Shown one piece after another: positions 19,726-32,049 of a DNA stretch of 64,000 nucleotides. Source of the stretch: Typhlomys cinereus (Eukaryota > Chordata > Mammalia > Rodentia > Platacanthomyidae); NCBI GenBank assembly GCA_023101885.1, contig JALPQD010000295.1, positions 838,501 through 902,500 of the forward strand, given 5' to 3'. The notes under the pieces were generated by a model that was not told the origin of the DNA, did no database searches, and worked only from the letters and a program-made list of their open reading frames with translations. Both the position numbers and the translations under genes were made by a program. Each line of letters opens with the position of its first letter. The first letter of the stretch is position 1.

Positions 19726-22700
19726 TGTGGTTATGGAAAGATGAAAGAGAAGGGAAGAGGTAGAAGTGAAGTAATGATAGTTATTTTGTTAACGAGTTAC
19801 TGGCACCTTGTAGGCAATAATGATGTTAGAATTCCACCCCAGGCCAAGCATAGTAGAGTGGAATGCCATCCACCCATTTAATGAGTTGTTTTCTACCTTC
19901 TCTCCTTCGACACTCTTGCTGCAGGCAACATGGAGTGAGGAGGCAGGATTAGCAAGGAGACCTCAGTCCTGACAGCAGGCTGTGTAGTTCCTGTATTTAT
20001 TTTACATACACTCTCCTCACCCTGGGTCTCCTACCTTGCTTCGGGATAATCTGGTTAGGATTCACACTTGCATTTCAACAAGGGCGCTCTGGGGTACGAG
20101 ACATAACCAGAATGTGGCCACGGCCTTTGAGAAGGAGTGTGTGCACAGCACACAGCCAAACCTCTGAGGACCGGGGTCCTCATCAGCGCACAGGCATCTA
20201 GTAGGCACAGTTGGCTTGGACTATAGCCAGCAGAGGGATGAGGCTGGCTGAGCTGGGCGTGCAAGAGGGCACGAGGAACCAGCCAGAGGAGAAACAGAGG
20301 GTGGTAACAGCCCTCAGTGTGTGCAACGAGCCCTGACCACGGCCAGGCCATCTTGCTCAGCATGCTGCCCTTACAGCTTCTCACAGCTCAAGTGCTGCTA
20401 TGCTTTTTCTATGGTCATGAGAAAAGTTAACTACAAAATGTGTGCTGTCTTTGTGTATGTATTTTGTAGTTTTAAAAACAAATCTGAGATAACAAAGTAG
20501 ATATTATTTTGGTCAAACAGGTGATAATCATCCATATAATGGAATATCCTGGTCTCCTTTGAACTTAATTAAATGTCCTTCAACACTATTTTTAAAAGTA
20601 GAATGACATCCCAATTTTATGGAAAACCATAATCTAGTTAACCAGTATCTCTTAGCTTTGAATATTCAATATTTGTTCATGAAACTGCAAGTATATGTTT
20701 TCTCCAATTCATTCTTTTACACATTTTTTCAAGAGCCATACTTTGCAGGGTGGGAAAAGCAATGTGGTGAAACACTAGATAATTTATTTTAATCTTTACA
20801 CAGGATCCTAGTGTTGGTGAGGCAGGACAGAATAGCTCTGCCTGTGACCCTTATTTAATTCTGGACGGATGTGTACAGTCCAAGGGGGCAAAGTGATAAA
20901 TAGGTTTTGGCAGCTCATCCTCCCTACCTTGAGTAGTGTTACAGTGTGACACTGGAGTGGGTCATTTAGAACAGGAAGCCCGGGATACTGTGTGGTGTTC
21001 TCCCAGGGTAAATTCACAGATACCTCATAGAAGACTTTGGCAGGACTTTCAGTAGGCACAGAGGAGCACAGAAAGTGGCTTTATTTGTTAAGGCTCAGAT
21101 TCAGCTGGAATATTCGTAGGCAATGCAGTGAAGGAAAAGCCTGAGCTTGGGCTAAAATAGCTTGTTTATTCTGCTTTCACAGTGCACAAAAGCTTTACTG
21201 ATTTGCCCAGCAGTCCTCTGCTAATCTCACACCTTAGAACAAGTAATGCACACATCCTTACTGACATGGGGTCCTCCGTTCTGATGGGCAGGATATTTGG
21301 GAGACTAGGTTTCTAATCACACTGATTTCAAGGGCTTTCTAGAGTCACAGTCAGAGTTTGCATCTTTACTAAGCATTTGGGACACTTTTACAGCTTGAAC
21401 TGTATGGTAGAAAATAAAATGCTACTTTGCTCATTGGTTTTCTTATAATTCATTTTTGTCTCTAAAATTGAAAAGGCTTTTTGGTGAGTTGTTCCCCGGA
21501 CTCCAGGCAATAAACATATTACAACATGATACTATCAACAGCCATAAAATACAGAAAAAACATCAAAGGAAAAAAGTCCTTTAATCCCTTTATTCAAAGA
21601 CAGGTATTATTAAAAAGGTTGGTGAGTGGTATATATCATTAGAAATTATTTTCTTTCTGTCACACACAAATAATTCTAAAACACTTTAGACATACTTGCT
21701 TTGTAACATTCCTGTTTGAACATTACACATATATATCTTTCTGTGCCAATTAATATTGTTTTTATAACTGGGTAATTAACTACATTAATGCTTTTAATGC
21801 CTTGATATAATAATTTTATTTTGACAATTAAAATAGACCATTTGAGGGGAGGTGTGTGTTTCAGTGTTGATGTGTGGATTTTTCTAAAGAGGGAAACTTC
21901 TTAGTAGACATTAATTAATTAACTCAACCATTTATAGCTACAAATTGCTGAATAAGCAAAGAAGGCTATGCACAACAAAAACAAAAATAAAACCATTAAA
22001 ATGTCTGACAAACAGTTTGCTTTCTTAGAGGTGATTTTTATCAGTTGTTTATTTTTAAGAAGATTAAAAAGAAATTTTTGAGATTTTATGTGCTGTTCAC
22101 CATGTTATTTAAAGTGTGAAAACAAAAAGATCAGATGATTTATACAAAGCAAAAGCATTAAAAGCAAAATGTAATTAAAATAGAAAGATATTTAGTAGAC
22201 GTCATTAATTTGCAATTAAACTACTATGAAAGCAAAGTGAATTAATTCTCCAAAGGAATCTTGGTTAGTATCCAAAATCATGAAAGGAGAAAAGGTGGAG
22301 CTCAACTCTGACTTGTTTGAGAATGATTTAAAAACACAAGCAAAGCTGAGGAAAAAGAAGTCACTGGCTGATGGTGCACAGCAGTCATCAAATCAAGGCT
22401 CCGTGCACACATAATACCATTTAATCTGTGCTCAGTGACTGGCTAGCTCCTACTCTCTTTTTATGGCACAGATGGGAAGAATTAGAAAAATATTTGCAAA
22501 ACAAAATGAGTTCACTTCAAACCTGTAAGGTGCTTTCTTAATGTGTATGTACCACAAATGTCTCTAAGAGTCTGATGAAAGCTATGGATTTTCCTCTATA
22601 TAAAAATGCTTCTCCATATTACTGGAGACATGCATGATTCTCCCATTAGGCCTTCTCTTGTCTTGCTTAGCTATGAAACTCTTAGAATAAAGACATTTGT

Positions 22701-22828
22701 CAGTTCTCTTAGCAAAATGATACATGTGAATATGTTTTGGTTAATCAGATATAAGAATAATTCACATTCCCAGAGAGTATTTTGCTTCCTTTTGAAGATT
22801 TAAAGCACATGACTTTTTAAAAAAATTA
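19726..22828. other. Long single-copy-looking stretch
   Basis: About 3.1 kb with no recognised gene. A GC-richer block at 20050-20400 contains GCCAGCAGAGGGATGAGG, which resembles the core of a CTCF site. The 109-codon open frame there on the minus strand has no recognisable domain. At 22010-22300 the sequence is AT-rich with several TAATT/AATTA cores (GTCATTAATTTGCAATTAAA) and no repeat similarity. Confidence 0.4.
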
Positions 22829-23345
22829 ATGGGTTATGACATTTTTGTGCATGACATACACAATGGTCTTCATCATATATGCTCCTCATATCGCCTTGTC
22901 TCTTCTCCTTTCCCCTCCATCATCACCCTTTCATTTTCACTCTTAAATTTTCACATGTTCTTTTTTAATCTGGACTCCATACATAAGATACAGATATTTT
23001 GGGGCTGGAAAGGTGGCTCAGGGGTTAAGCCTCTGCCTTGCAGGTGGAAGGTCCTGAGTTCGGATCCTAGACCCCACGTATAGACGCCAGGCGGAAGTGG
23101 GGGCGGCCTGTGTTTCTGGTCCTCGTAAGGCGGAGCCTGTGAATCCCGGGGCAGAGTGAGCAAGGAGGAGGCGGTCCATGGTGGTTCCTGAGTTCGTCCG
23201 TGGTTCTACATACACGCACACACACACACATGCACACACACACACACACACATACACGCGCACAATTGAATAAATAATAAAAAAATTTAAAAAAAGATAG
23301 ATATTTGCTTTTTTGAGTCTGGCTTGTTTCACTTGATGATCTTCA
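22829..23345 (-). mobile_element. Old rodent L1 fragment split by a SINE
   Basis: The left part (22829-23000) is a C/T-rich block typical of the complement of an L1 3' region. The right part (23306-23345, TTTGAGTCTGGCTTGTTTCA) is the reverse complement of the L1 ORF2/3' UTR phrase 'tgaaacaagccagactcaaa'. The SINE at 23001-23294 lies between them. Confidence 0.55.
23001..23294 (+). mobile_element. B2-like SINE, CpG-rich subfamily
   Basis: It starts GGGGCTGGAAAGGTGGCTCA, with the B-box-like GAGTTCGGATCC. The body has GTATAGACGCCAGGCGGAAG, GGCGGCCTGTGTTTCTGGTC and GAGTTCGTCCGTGGTTCTAC, then a CA-rich run and an A-rich tail. Flanks AGATACAGATATTT and AGATAGATATTT look like a target duplication with a two-base difference. 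The body is nearly the same as that of the copy at 889-1202. Confidence 0.88.
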
Positions 23346-23690
23346 ATCAAGAAATATTCTTAAAGGCTGGTAGCATGGGCCTTCTGTTCCCTCCTCTCCT
23401 TCACCTTTATGGTGCTCGCATGTTATAAGTCAACTTGGCTCTTGAGACACTTTGGACTATGACAAAGAAGGATCCTGTGCTCCTGATGTCTACAGAACTG
23501 GACGCTCCTCTCTGCCAGCCGTTCGTGAGACAGGTAAGTGAACTTACACTTTGTTAACTGACAAATACTTTCAGGGATTCTGCCACTCACTGCTGAGTCT
23601 CATACAGGCATGAATCAGCAAATCATTTGTGGAGAGAGGTGTCTATAGACCTTAAATTTGTAATTGCACTTTAGAAATATATAGGACACA

Positions 23691-24365
23691 CTCTGAGGGT
23701 CTGCTGAGTCTACCGCTGTGAGTTCCTGGCTGCAGCTGCTCTTGAGTGGAGTGACCCGTCCAGCAATTGAACTCTCCATCTTCAGGCTCTTAGAATCTTA
23801 CTACCCCCTCTTCTGCAAAATACCCTGAGCCTCCAGATGGAGAGAGATTTGGCTGGCCTGGTTCCAGGTGAACACTGGAGGGCTGCTGACGTTCTGTATT
23901 CCATTTTGCTCTTCTTGCATTGCACAAGGCTACGTCCTATCTGGAGAAGGAGGATCAGGAATAGGGCACAGTAGTGGGTGGGGTCAGCCTCCATGACATC
24001 ATCCAGCTGTCTACTAATCGCTAACATGACCTCATAGACTGGTGCGGGGATCAGGAGAAACAGTTTCAGGCAGTAGGATCCTTCGGGGTGAGGAGTCAGA
24101 CAGAGGTAGGGGAGTACCCATATCAGAGGGCTGCACAAGGAAGGAGGGCCTCTTGGTCTGCCACAGAGGCCTGAACCTCATGAGAACAGATAACATAGAG
24201 GGAAGCCCAGAATCTATAGAACCAATAGGAGGGAGTAGACTGGACCCATGTAGGAAGGGGAGGAGGGATGGGACAAAAGCAGGAGGGAAGGGAGGGAGGA
24301 AGAGAGGGGGAATGAAGGAGGCAAGGGGCATGTATATAAAAATATAAATTTAATAAATGTTTTAA
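23691..24365. mobile_element. L1 3' end with internal inversion (twin-priming type)
   Basis: The left part (about 23691-23940) is L1 3' UTR on the minus strand: CTTACTACCCCCTCTTCTGC, CCCTGAGCCTCCAGATGGAG and GGCTGGCCTGGTTCCAGGTG match 35480-35580. The right part (about 24040-24365) runs on the plus strand and ends in a G-rich tract (24255-24312), ATAAATTTAATAAATG and an A-rich tail. Outer flanks AAATATATAGGACACA (23675-23690) and AAATACATAGGTCACA (24366-24381) agree at 14 of 16 positions, so one insertion produced both halves. The divergence points to an older L1 subfamily than the copy at 1-4508. Confidence 0.72.
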
Positions 24366-24381
24366 AAATACATAGGTCACA

Positions 24382-25424
24382 GTGATAATCAGTGATTTTA
24401 TGACTTTGAATTAGTATTTTCATATCTATCATTTTTCTTGATCTTTATAATCACCTATGAATATTGTTTTTAAGCCTGTTTACTGACTTAAAAATAAATA
24501 AAGCTCCAAAGTTCAAGATATATTTCATGCCCAAAGTCAAAAGAATAAAAGCTATAATCAAGGTGAATGACTCCAAGCCTTCCACTCCATCTCTTTCAGT
24601 CACTGCAATGAATGTACACATATGCTCTGCTTGGAAACAAATTCTTAAAAATGTTAGGAAAAGCAACTGCACACATCCTCAGTGTGAGCATTATATCTAA
24701 TGATACTCTGTTCACACATAACTTTAAAAGTGACATATTATAAGGCTTTTAATTATGTGGAAACAATTTCTACTTTTGGCCACAGATGATAATTTTCACA
24801 CAATTACTTAAAATATGAAAGTAGAGAACAATTTGCTTAATGTACAATGCATCACTACCACCCGTCCTTTGTTGACAGGTCCTATCTCAGTGTGCACAAC
24901 ACACACCAGAGAATCTAAGTGTTTTCACAATAGATCTGGTGTCCCACCTTACAGAGTTGAATAGCTGTACCACAAACAAAAGTAGCTGTACAAGAGCATG
25001 AAAATCAAGTGGTTATCATTAGGTCTATATATTTCTAAAACACAAGGAACAAAATATGCACAAACTTAGAGAAGAGAGATTTTAATATTGACTCGCTTAT
25101 GGAGATTTGAACCTTAACTTCAAATATTTTTTCATAAAAATATTCATCCACATTCATTTTTGGGAAACTAGTCACCGGCAGACTGTATCTCACCAGCCAT
25201 GTTCTGTGATTTTCTATGGCAGTTTTTCATAATATTTTTGATACATAATTTTCTCGTCTTCTTAGTTGCATAATTGCATAGCACGCAATCTTCAAAGGTA
25301 CCTTTCTAGTATTTTCTATCTTATTCAATTTTCTACTTTTAAACGAATGAGCTTTCATAACATATTCTCAGGTACTAACAATAAAGTAGGACATGCAAGG
25401 AACATTGAAGAGTTTATATTCCAT
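24382..25424. other. AT-rich non-repetitive stretch
   Basis: About 1 kb with no recognised gene or repeat. The longest open frames (24451-24700, up to 78 codons, overlapping on both strands) have no recognisable motif. Confidence 0.4.
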
Positions 25425-25560
25425 TAAGTTCTAGGCATGATCTCATAATAATAAAGCTTCCTTTGCTCTACTTTCATAAAAGAAATGAGACACAATAAGA
25501 TATTCAAAAATTTGTCCAAATATGGCTGAGGAAATATGATAAAACAGGATTGCTAACCAT
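25425..25560 (-). mobile_element. MIR SINE
   Basis: AGTTCTAGGCATGATCTCAT, TTTCATAAAAGAAATGAGAC and AATTTGTCCAAATATGGCTG followed by AGGATTGCTAACCA follow the reverse-complemented MIR order ('ctcatttaatcctcac', 'gatgaggaaactgagg', 'ttgcccaaggtcacacagct', 'gccaggattcgaaccca'). Confidence 0.6.
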
Positions 25561-25589
25561 AAGTTAGTTCCATCAAGTGGTATTTAAAG

Positions 25590-26640
<1,051 letters not shown>

Positions 26641-26787
26641 CAACACAAAAACTACCACTTTAAAAGAAAGCAACTATTTTATGCTACTAAATTTTCTATT
26701 GTCCTTAGCCCACCCTTCTCTAGTGTGTTTAGGTCTTTTTCCACCTCATTTACAGTGGGCTTCTCCTTGAAGACCTCAGAGAATTAG

Positions 26788-26788
<1 letters not shown>

Positions 26789-26845
<57 letters not shown>
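26789..26845 (+). repeat. (AC)n microsatellite
   Basis: About 28 uninterrupted AC units. No SINE body is recognised next to it, so it may be a free-standing microsatellite. It is likely to vary in length. Confidence 0.95.
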
Positions 26846-26848
<3 letters not shown>

Positions 26849-26987
26849 CCTATTATACACTCCCTCTCCCCCAAGAGAACAAAAATCAGGCTGTGAGTAT
26901 GAATAAAAGAACACATCTTGTTCATATGATACATTAATTTTTGTTAGTCATTTAGTCAAGGCAACATTGCAGATAACACTGTGGATA

Positions 26988-27185
26988 TTAGAATCAGATG
27001 ATCACATGTATTCATATTTTAATTCCGCTGTTTACTAGCTGAGTAACCTTGGGCAAGCTATTTAACCTTTCTGTGTCTGAGCAATTTTATCTGTAATACA
27101 GGGAAATCAATCACACTTGATGATAGCTTTATTTCATAATTAATCAAATTTTATGTGTGAATGTTATAACATTACCAGTGCATGA
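26988..27185 (+). mobile_element. MIR SINE, well kept
   Basis: AATTCCGCTGTTTACTAGCT, GAGTAACCTTGGGCAAGCTA and TTTAACCTTTCTGTGTCTGA match the MIR core ('ctgccacttactagctgtgtgaccttgggcaagttacttaacctctctgagcc'). It continues to CAGTGCATGAAAAA. It is the clearest MIR in the window. Confidence 0.85.
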
Positions 27186-27339
27186 AAAAAAAAATGCCCA
27201 AGGGAATGCTTCATGACTTGTTTCGGGGACACAGGCCTTCTAATTTAGATCCTGTTCCTTAAAGTATATATGACAAAAGAAAAGTGGAACATTGAGACCA
27301 TTTTTCACTCAAATGAAAGGCATTTAGCAACTTTTTTTT

Positions 27340-27640
27340 AGAGAGAGCGTATTTTGGCCTGTGTGTTTATGCATGTGTGTGGAAGGCAGACATCAAGGGT
27401 CTTCCTCAGTCACTTCTCTGTCTTATTTTTTGAGACAGGCTCTCTCACTGAGCCTGAGCCTGCTTGGCTGGACGGTAGCAAGGTCTCAGCACCTGCCCGT
27501 CTCTGTCCCAACAATGATGCCAGACCCGTGCCACTGTGCTCAACTTTCATGTGGGAGCTGTGGATCTGACTCAGGTCCTCCGCCCTGCTCAGCAAGCATT
27601 GTACTCACTGACCATGGCTTGTCTCTTTTCAAAAATGAAG
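27340..27640 (-). mobile_element. B4-like composite SINE
   Basis: On the plus strand a GT-rich start (TGTGTGTTTATGCATGTGTG) leads to TTTTTTGAGACAGGCTCTCT (a B1-like segment in reverse), ATGATGCCAGACCCGTGCCA, CAACTTTCATGTGGGAGCTG and a tRNA-like head in reverse (CTCAGCAAGCATTGTACTCA). This order fits a B4-type fusion of tRNA-like and B1-like parts on the minus strand. Confidence 0.7.
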
Positions 27641-27744
27641 TCAGTTACTTAATTATGACCACTTTTAGAACTGAAATAGATGCCTGACCTATGAACGTTT
27701 TTTCTTCTAAATTATTTGCTGTCAAGAGTAAACTGAGATTCAAA

Positions 27745-27895
27745 GCAATTTAGTACATAGAAAAAGTATGAACTTCAGAGTTATAGACCTGATTTTTTAA
27801 ATTTCATTACATCACTTACTGCTTCATGATCCCAAACAAGTAGCTGCTTTTTTTTGAGCTTTGTGTGTAAAATGAGATCAAATAGCAACTGACGT
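27745..27895 (+). mobile_element. MIR SINE, diverged
   Basis: GAACTTCAGAGTTATAGACC, CATCACTTACTGCTTCATGA and GTGTGTAAAATGAGATCAAA follow the MIR order with many changes. Confidence 0.5.
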
Positions 27896-27914
27896 CTTAG
27901 CAAAAAGCAAATGA

Positions 27915-28215
27915 TGATAAAGAGATGATTCCATGGATAAGGCGCTTGCTCCACAACATGAGGACTGGAGTCCAGAACCCTAGAACGCGTGTAAAAGCTC
28001 AGGCAGGTGTTGGGGCCACCTGTAACCCAGCACTCAGGAGACAGGTTGGTTAGCTAGGGTGACTGATGGCAAAATCTGGGTTCAGTTGAGAAACTGCCTT
28101 AATATTAAGAGTGGATAGCACTCAAGATACCCAATGTCAACTTTCAACTCCATACACACATACACATGCGTGCACCCGCACATGCAAATATACATACGCA
28201 CATAGGCGCACACCT
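27915..28215 (+). mobile_element. RSINE1-like SINE
   Basis: GATGATTCCATGGATAAGGC, CTTGCTCCACAACATGAGGA, CTGTAACCCAGCACTCAGGA, AATCTGGGTTCAGTTGAG and AAGATACCCAATGTCAACTT agree with the RSINE1 order and end in a CA-rich tail. Head and body are full length but diverged. Confidence 0.75.
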
Positions 28216-28277
28216 CCCACATATGCAAATGAAACCCTTCCCATTGGCCGTGAAGAGGATTTGGACAAAGCCTGATG

Positions 28278-28735
28278 TCTTAGTTACTGTCTTCATTGCT
28301 ATTAGAAAAAATGATATAAAGAGCTTAAGGGGGAAAAGTCTATTTTAGTTCGATTTCAAAGCTTCAGGTCAAGATTAGATCTGTGCCTTTGGGCCTGGGT
28401 CAAGGCAGAACATGATGACAGGACTGTGTGGCAGAGGCTGCTCACCTCACGGGAGCCAGGAAGTAGAGAAACAAGGACCCAGGACGAGGTATGTCTGCCC
28501 AAGGTATGTTTGCAGTGACTTAGTTTCTCCAACTAGACTCCACCTCTTGCCTTCCACCATTTCTCAGTACTGACTCCATACTATGAATTCACCACGGGAC
28601 AGAGCTATCAAGTAGGTCCGAGCCCTCAGGATCCAGTCAGTTCCCAAATGCCCATCAGCTGGTACCCAAACCTTTACCGAGTGTGACTTTCATTGTGTAA
28701 CCAAATCATAGCATAGGCATGGCAGTTCCAGTAGT
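28278..28735 (-). mobile_element. MaLR-type LTR
   Basis: GTCTTAGTTACTGTCTTCAT, TGCTATTAGAAAAAATGATA and GAGCTTAAGGGGGAAAAGTC form the reverse-complemented MaLR 3' end. Within it, CTCCACCTCTTGCCTTCCAC is the usual block opposite the U3 region. The right boundary is not sharp. Confidence 0.65.
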
Positions 28736-29546
28736 CACGATGCAAAGATGTCCTTAAATGTGATGAACTTAAAGGTGGGCCTGACACACCCCTGCAGAAT
28801 TTCGACCTCAAAAATGAAACTTAGCAGTTTCTCACAAAGGAAAGTGGTTTACATATTAGATATAAAACCCATCAAACTAGTGACAACAGTTTCTGTATCC
28901 TTGTGTAAGTTATCTAGTTTCCTAACAAGGGAGGAATGGAAAAGATGATCAAATAAGTGTTCATGTTTCCTTAGAAAGGAATGCTCATAAGTCTAAGAAT
29001 TATAAAGTAGGCTTTTAATACCAGGAAGATAACTAAGGGTTTGTCAAAGCAGAATACTATGTTGCTGAACTTTCCCATGATTTGTAGAGAAAACTTCTTA
29101 TAGATATGAGAAGTAGAGATATAAAGTTGGATCCTAAAAGAGAGATATGATCTGTTAAACACAGTCATGCACTTAAAGGATCATTAATAACATTTTGAAA
29201 ACACTGACCCAATGTGGAAAAAGTTGCCTATGAGAAACTTTTAATTTTACATTGTTCTTCCCTGACATACTCTGAGATCTTAAAATTAAATGTGGTCACA
29301 CGAGGCTGGTTGTATGTGTCCCTTCCCTCAATCTCCTCAGAACAGAAAGAAGGTGCTCCTTACAGGAAGTGATGTAAGGTCTACGATGATGCCATTGGGC
29401 ACTGCAGAGATAATGCACCATACAGTTGAACTATTTCTAGATCTTTTCTTGGTATACTTTGATCAAGATACAAAGTGACTTTTACTAGGCCCATGGTTTC
29501 CAGATTCTGGCTGCTGCTAAGTGAGGAAATCATTTGTTCTCCAAAA

Positions 29547-29548
<2 letters not shown>
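28736..29548. other. Unassigned stretch
   Basis: About 800 bases, AT-rich, with no repeat or coding region I can identify. Confidence 0.4.
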
Positions 29549-29642
<94 letters not shown>

Positions 29643-29700
29643 AGAAGAGAGAAGGGAGGGGAGGAGAAAGAGAAAAACAAAGGAAAAGGAAAAGGAAAAA
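29549..29700 (+). repeat. (GA)n/(GACA)n purine-rich tract
   Basis: A pure AG repeat at 29549-29582, then a short AGAGAC-type section and a second AG repeat to about 29640, followed by an A/G-only stretch to about 29703. Open frames reading as RERERE or LSLSLS on the two strands are artefacts of the repeat. Confidence 0.95.
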
Positions 29701-29703
29701 AAA

Positions 29704-30536
29704 GGGCAGACAGGGAGCAGCATACTGAATAGACCACTAGACAAGTGAGGCCAGACACTTCTCTGGCCAGGGCAAACAAATGCTGCTGAGGCGTCCCAGC
29801 CCCTTGCTCATCACCACTTAAAGGTTCATTAAGTTTGATGGAGAATCATATTTAAATGCTCAGAGTTGGCAGGTCCTTTTTTCCTCACAGCTTTCTAAAT
29901 TCCGTCTTCTGCCTCTGATTGGTCAGGCCACCACATTTTCCTCTTCAGATGTCACCGGCACCTCTGCTCCTGACAGCTCTGAGGACACGAGGCCAGGCAG
30001 ATATCAGCACGCCGGCTCAGCCCAGCAACGGCTTGGGAATAAGTCTGACGAGAGCCAGGGAGCGGAGGCTTTTCATAAATAATGGTGTGCTCTTGTCAGC
30101 GGTTTTGGCCCACGCAGGATGGTAACGTGTTTCCATACAGATGGGTCGGCTCTTGCCTGCCATTCTGTCTTTTGAACTTCCTGTTCAGGGGTATGGTTTT
30201 CATCAACCTTGATGCTGTAGAGAACACCTACTTCATAAGATAGGAGTTTTTTTTTCAGCCAAAAGAAAAATAACTGCACATTTTTATGTATAAAAGGTTT
30301 CTTTAGAATAGACTAAAAGGGTTGGAGTAACTAGCCCAGATGTCCAAGAGAAAAGTTGTAATTGCAACAGAAGCTTTCTCTTGTAATGCACGATAATGAA
30401 GACTGAGAAGAACAAGATTTTGGCCTCCCGTGCCATCAAATGTCATTAGGAAATTATACCTTTGCTATAAAATGGCTTCTTTTAAATTTTTTGTAAATAA
30501 TTCCTGCATATTTTGTCTACTTAATGTCTACAAATC

Positions 30537-30538
<2 letters not shown>
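29704..30538. other. Single-copy stretch with possible conserved element
   Basis: No gene is recognised. The section 29890-30130 is GC-richer than its surroundings, free of recognisable repeats, and holds CTCTGATTGGTCAGG, an inverted CCAAT box. It could be a conserved noncoding element. The short open frame at 29919-30125 has no domain. Confidence 0.4.
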
Positions 30539-30588
<50 letters not shown>

Positions 30589-30780
30589 GTGCTGGTGCAT
30601 ACATGCGTGGAGTGTGTTAGGAATATTTGTGTTTAGAAGAAGGGTGTGCCTGTGGAGACCCAAGGGTGATTTCAGGAGTCACCCTGGATTACTCTACCTC
30701 TCTATTGCTTTGCTCTGGGGTTTCCCAGGCTCCACCTTCCAGCACTGGAAATGCAGATTGCTGCCATTTCCACCCTGCTT
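30539..30780 (-). mobile_element. B2-like SINE lacking its tRNA head
   Basis: A GT repeat (30539-30586) is followed by GTGCCTGTGGAGACCCAAGG, TGATTTCAGGAGTCACCCTG and GCTTTGCTCTGGGGTTTCCC, with AGGCTCCACCTTCCAGCACT next, which is the family body in reverse. The tRNA-like head is absent: after CCACCCTGC the sequence becomes a T run (30779-30800). It is a 5'-truncated or rearranged copy. Confidence 0.78.
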
Positions 30781-30800
30781 TTTTTTTTTTTTTTTTTTTA

Positions 30801-31174
30801 ACATAGGATTCAAGGACAAACTCAAAAAGCAAAAGTCTGAATCTGGGATTTTACCATTTTTTACAAGTAACCAAGATTAAACACTGTGTATTTCTACTTC
30901 CTTCACTTGCAAGAAATGTTTGTCAATTTCTTTTGCTATGATAAACTAAACTTTTGGCGGTTTTTTTTTTAAAGTTTTATCTGGTAAGGATATATATTGA
31001 AAGACTCGAGCTTCAGGTTAATCATTTGAAAGAAGGTACATAGAGATGAAAGAGATTGGTTCCAAGTTAAACAACTAAAGCCTGTGTCAGGGATTTTACC
31101 ATTCTAGTCCATCTAGATTTGAAATTTTCCATAATTTAAAGAAAAAAAAAGGAATCAGTAGATAGGAATATTAT
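30801..31174. other. Unassigned stretch
   Basis: About 370 bases with short A and T runs. Nothing is recognised. Confidence 0.4.
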
Positions 31175-31555
31175 TTTAGTTTCATTACACATTGCTGCAG
31201 CAAAATACCTGACGCAAGCAGTTTATGGGGGCAGGGCTTCATCCCAGCTCCCAGCTCATGCTGCAGTCTGTCGTGGCAGGAAATCACAGACGCAGAGCTG
31301 AAGGAACTGGGCACGTCACATCCACAGCAGGAGCCGGGAGCAATAAAGACAGGCATGCACACCTGCTTGCTTGCTTCTGTTTATTCAGTTATGGATCTCT
31401 GTCTAGGGACTGGTCCCGCTCACAGAGCAGTGAGTGCTCCCATATCAGTTATACAGTCAAGACCATCTCCCACAGCACGCCAATAGCCAACCTTAAACCA
31501 CACGATCCTTCACGGTTGTGTCTGGAGTTCTGCCTTGTAGGTTAATAATCAACAC
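31175..31555 (-). mobile_element. MaLR-type LTR (MTE-like)
   Basis: TAGTTTCATTACACATTGCT, GCAGCAAAATACCTGACGCA and GGGGCAGGGCTTCATCCCAG form the reversed 3' end. CACATCCACAGCAGGAGCCG and GCACGCCAATAGCCAACCTT follow. The right end at about 31555 has GTTAATAATCAACAC. Boundaries are approximate. Confidence 0.6.
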
Positions 31556-31693
31556 TAATATTGCCAATATGATCACAGAAGTCTTTCGAACTGATGATTT
31601 TTATGCTGTTTGGAGTATTATAACAACCCTTGCTGTGCCATTCTCAATCTTTAACTTACAAAACTTGTTTTTGAGTTTCATGTAGTATTATAG

Positions 31694-32045
31694 TTACTTT
31701 TTTTTTTTTTTTTTTTTTTTTTGCTGTGAGACAGTACTCAAACTCAAGAAAATTAAGGGAGAAAGGGATATTTATTTGGTTTATAGAAGGTTTATAGTCC
31801 ATTGTGACAGGCATCGTGTAGCAGAAGGCTAAAGGCAGAATCAGGAGGCTGGTTCACAGCACTGCAGCCATCAGGAGGCAAGAAAACAAGATCGAGAGGA
31901 AGCAAGGTGGGCCACCACGCCCCAAGAAAGTCTTCTTCCAGCCAGACTTACTCTCAAAGGTGCCATCTCAGCCTTTCCAAACACCAGCTAAGGAGTCAGA
32001 ACGAGAACCTGTGTGTGGGCAACTCACATTCAAGCATGACATATA
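31694..32045 (-). mobile_element. MaLR-type LTR with expanded T run
   Basis: ATAGTTAC and a 24-base T run (31699-31722) replace the usual left end. Then come GCTGTGAGACAGTACTCAAA, AGGGATATTTATTTGG and a right part ending GGGCAACTCACATTCAAGCA. It resembles the other minus-strand MaLR LTRs here, but its flanks are not clean. Confidence 0.55.
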
Positions 32046-32049
32046 ACTA

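Noticed and set aside
29381..29779. 132-codon Ser/Leu-rich minus-strand frame and Arg/Glu-rich plus-strand frames
   Set aside because: They cross the GA/GACA repeat and have no content outside it.
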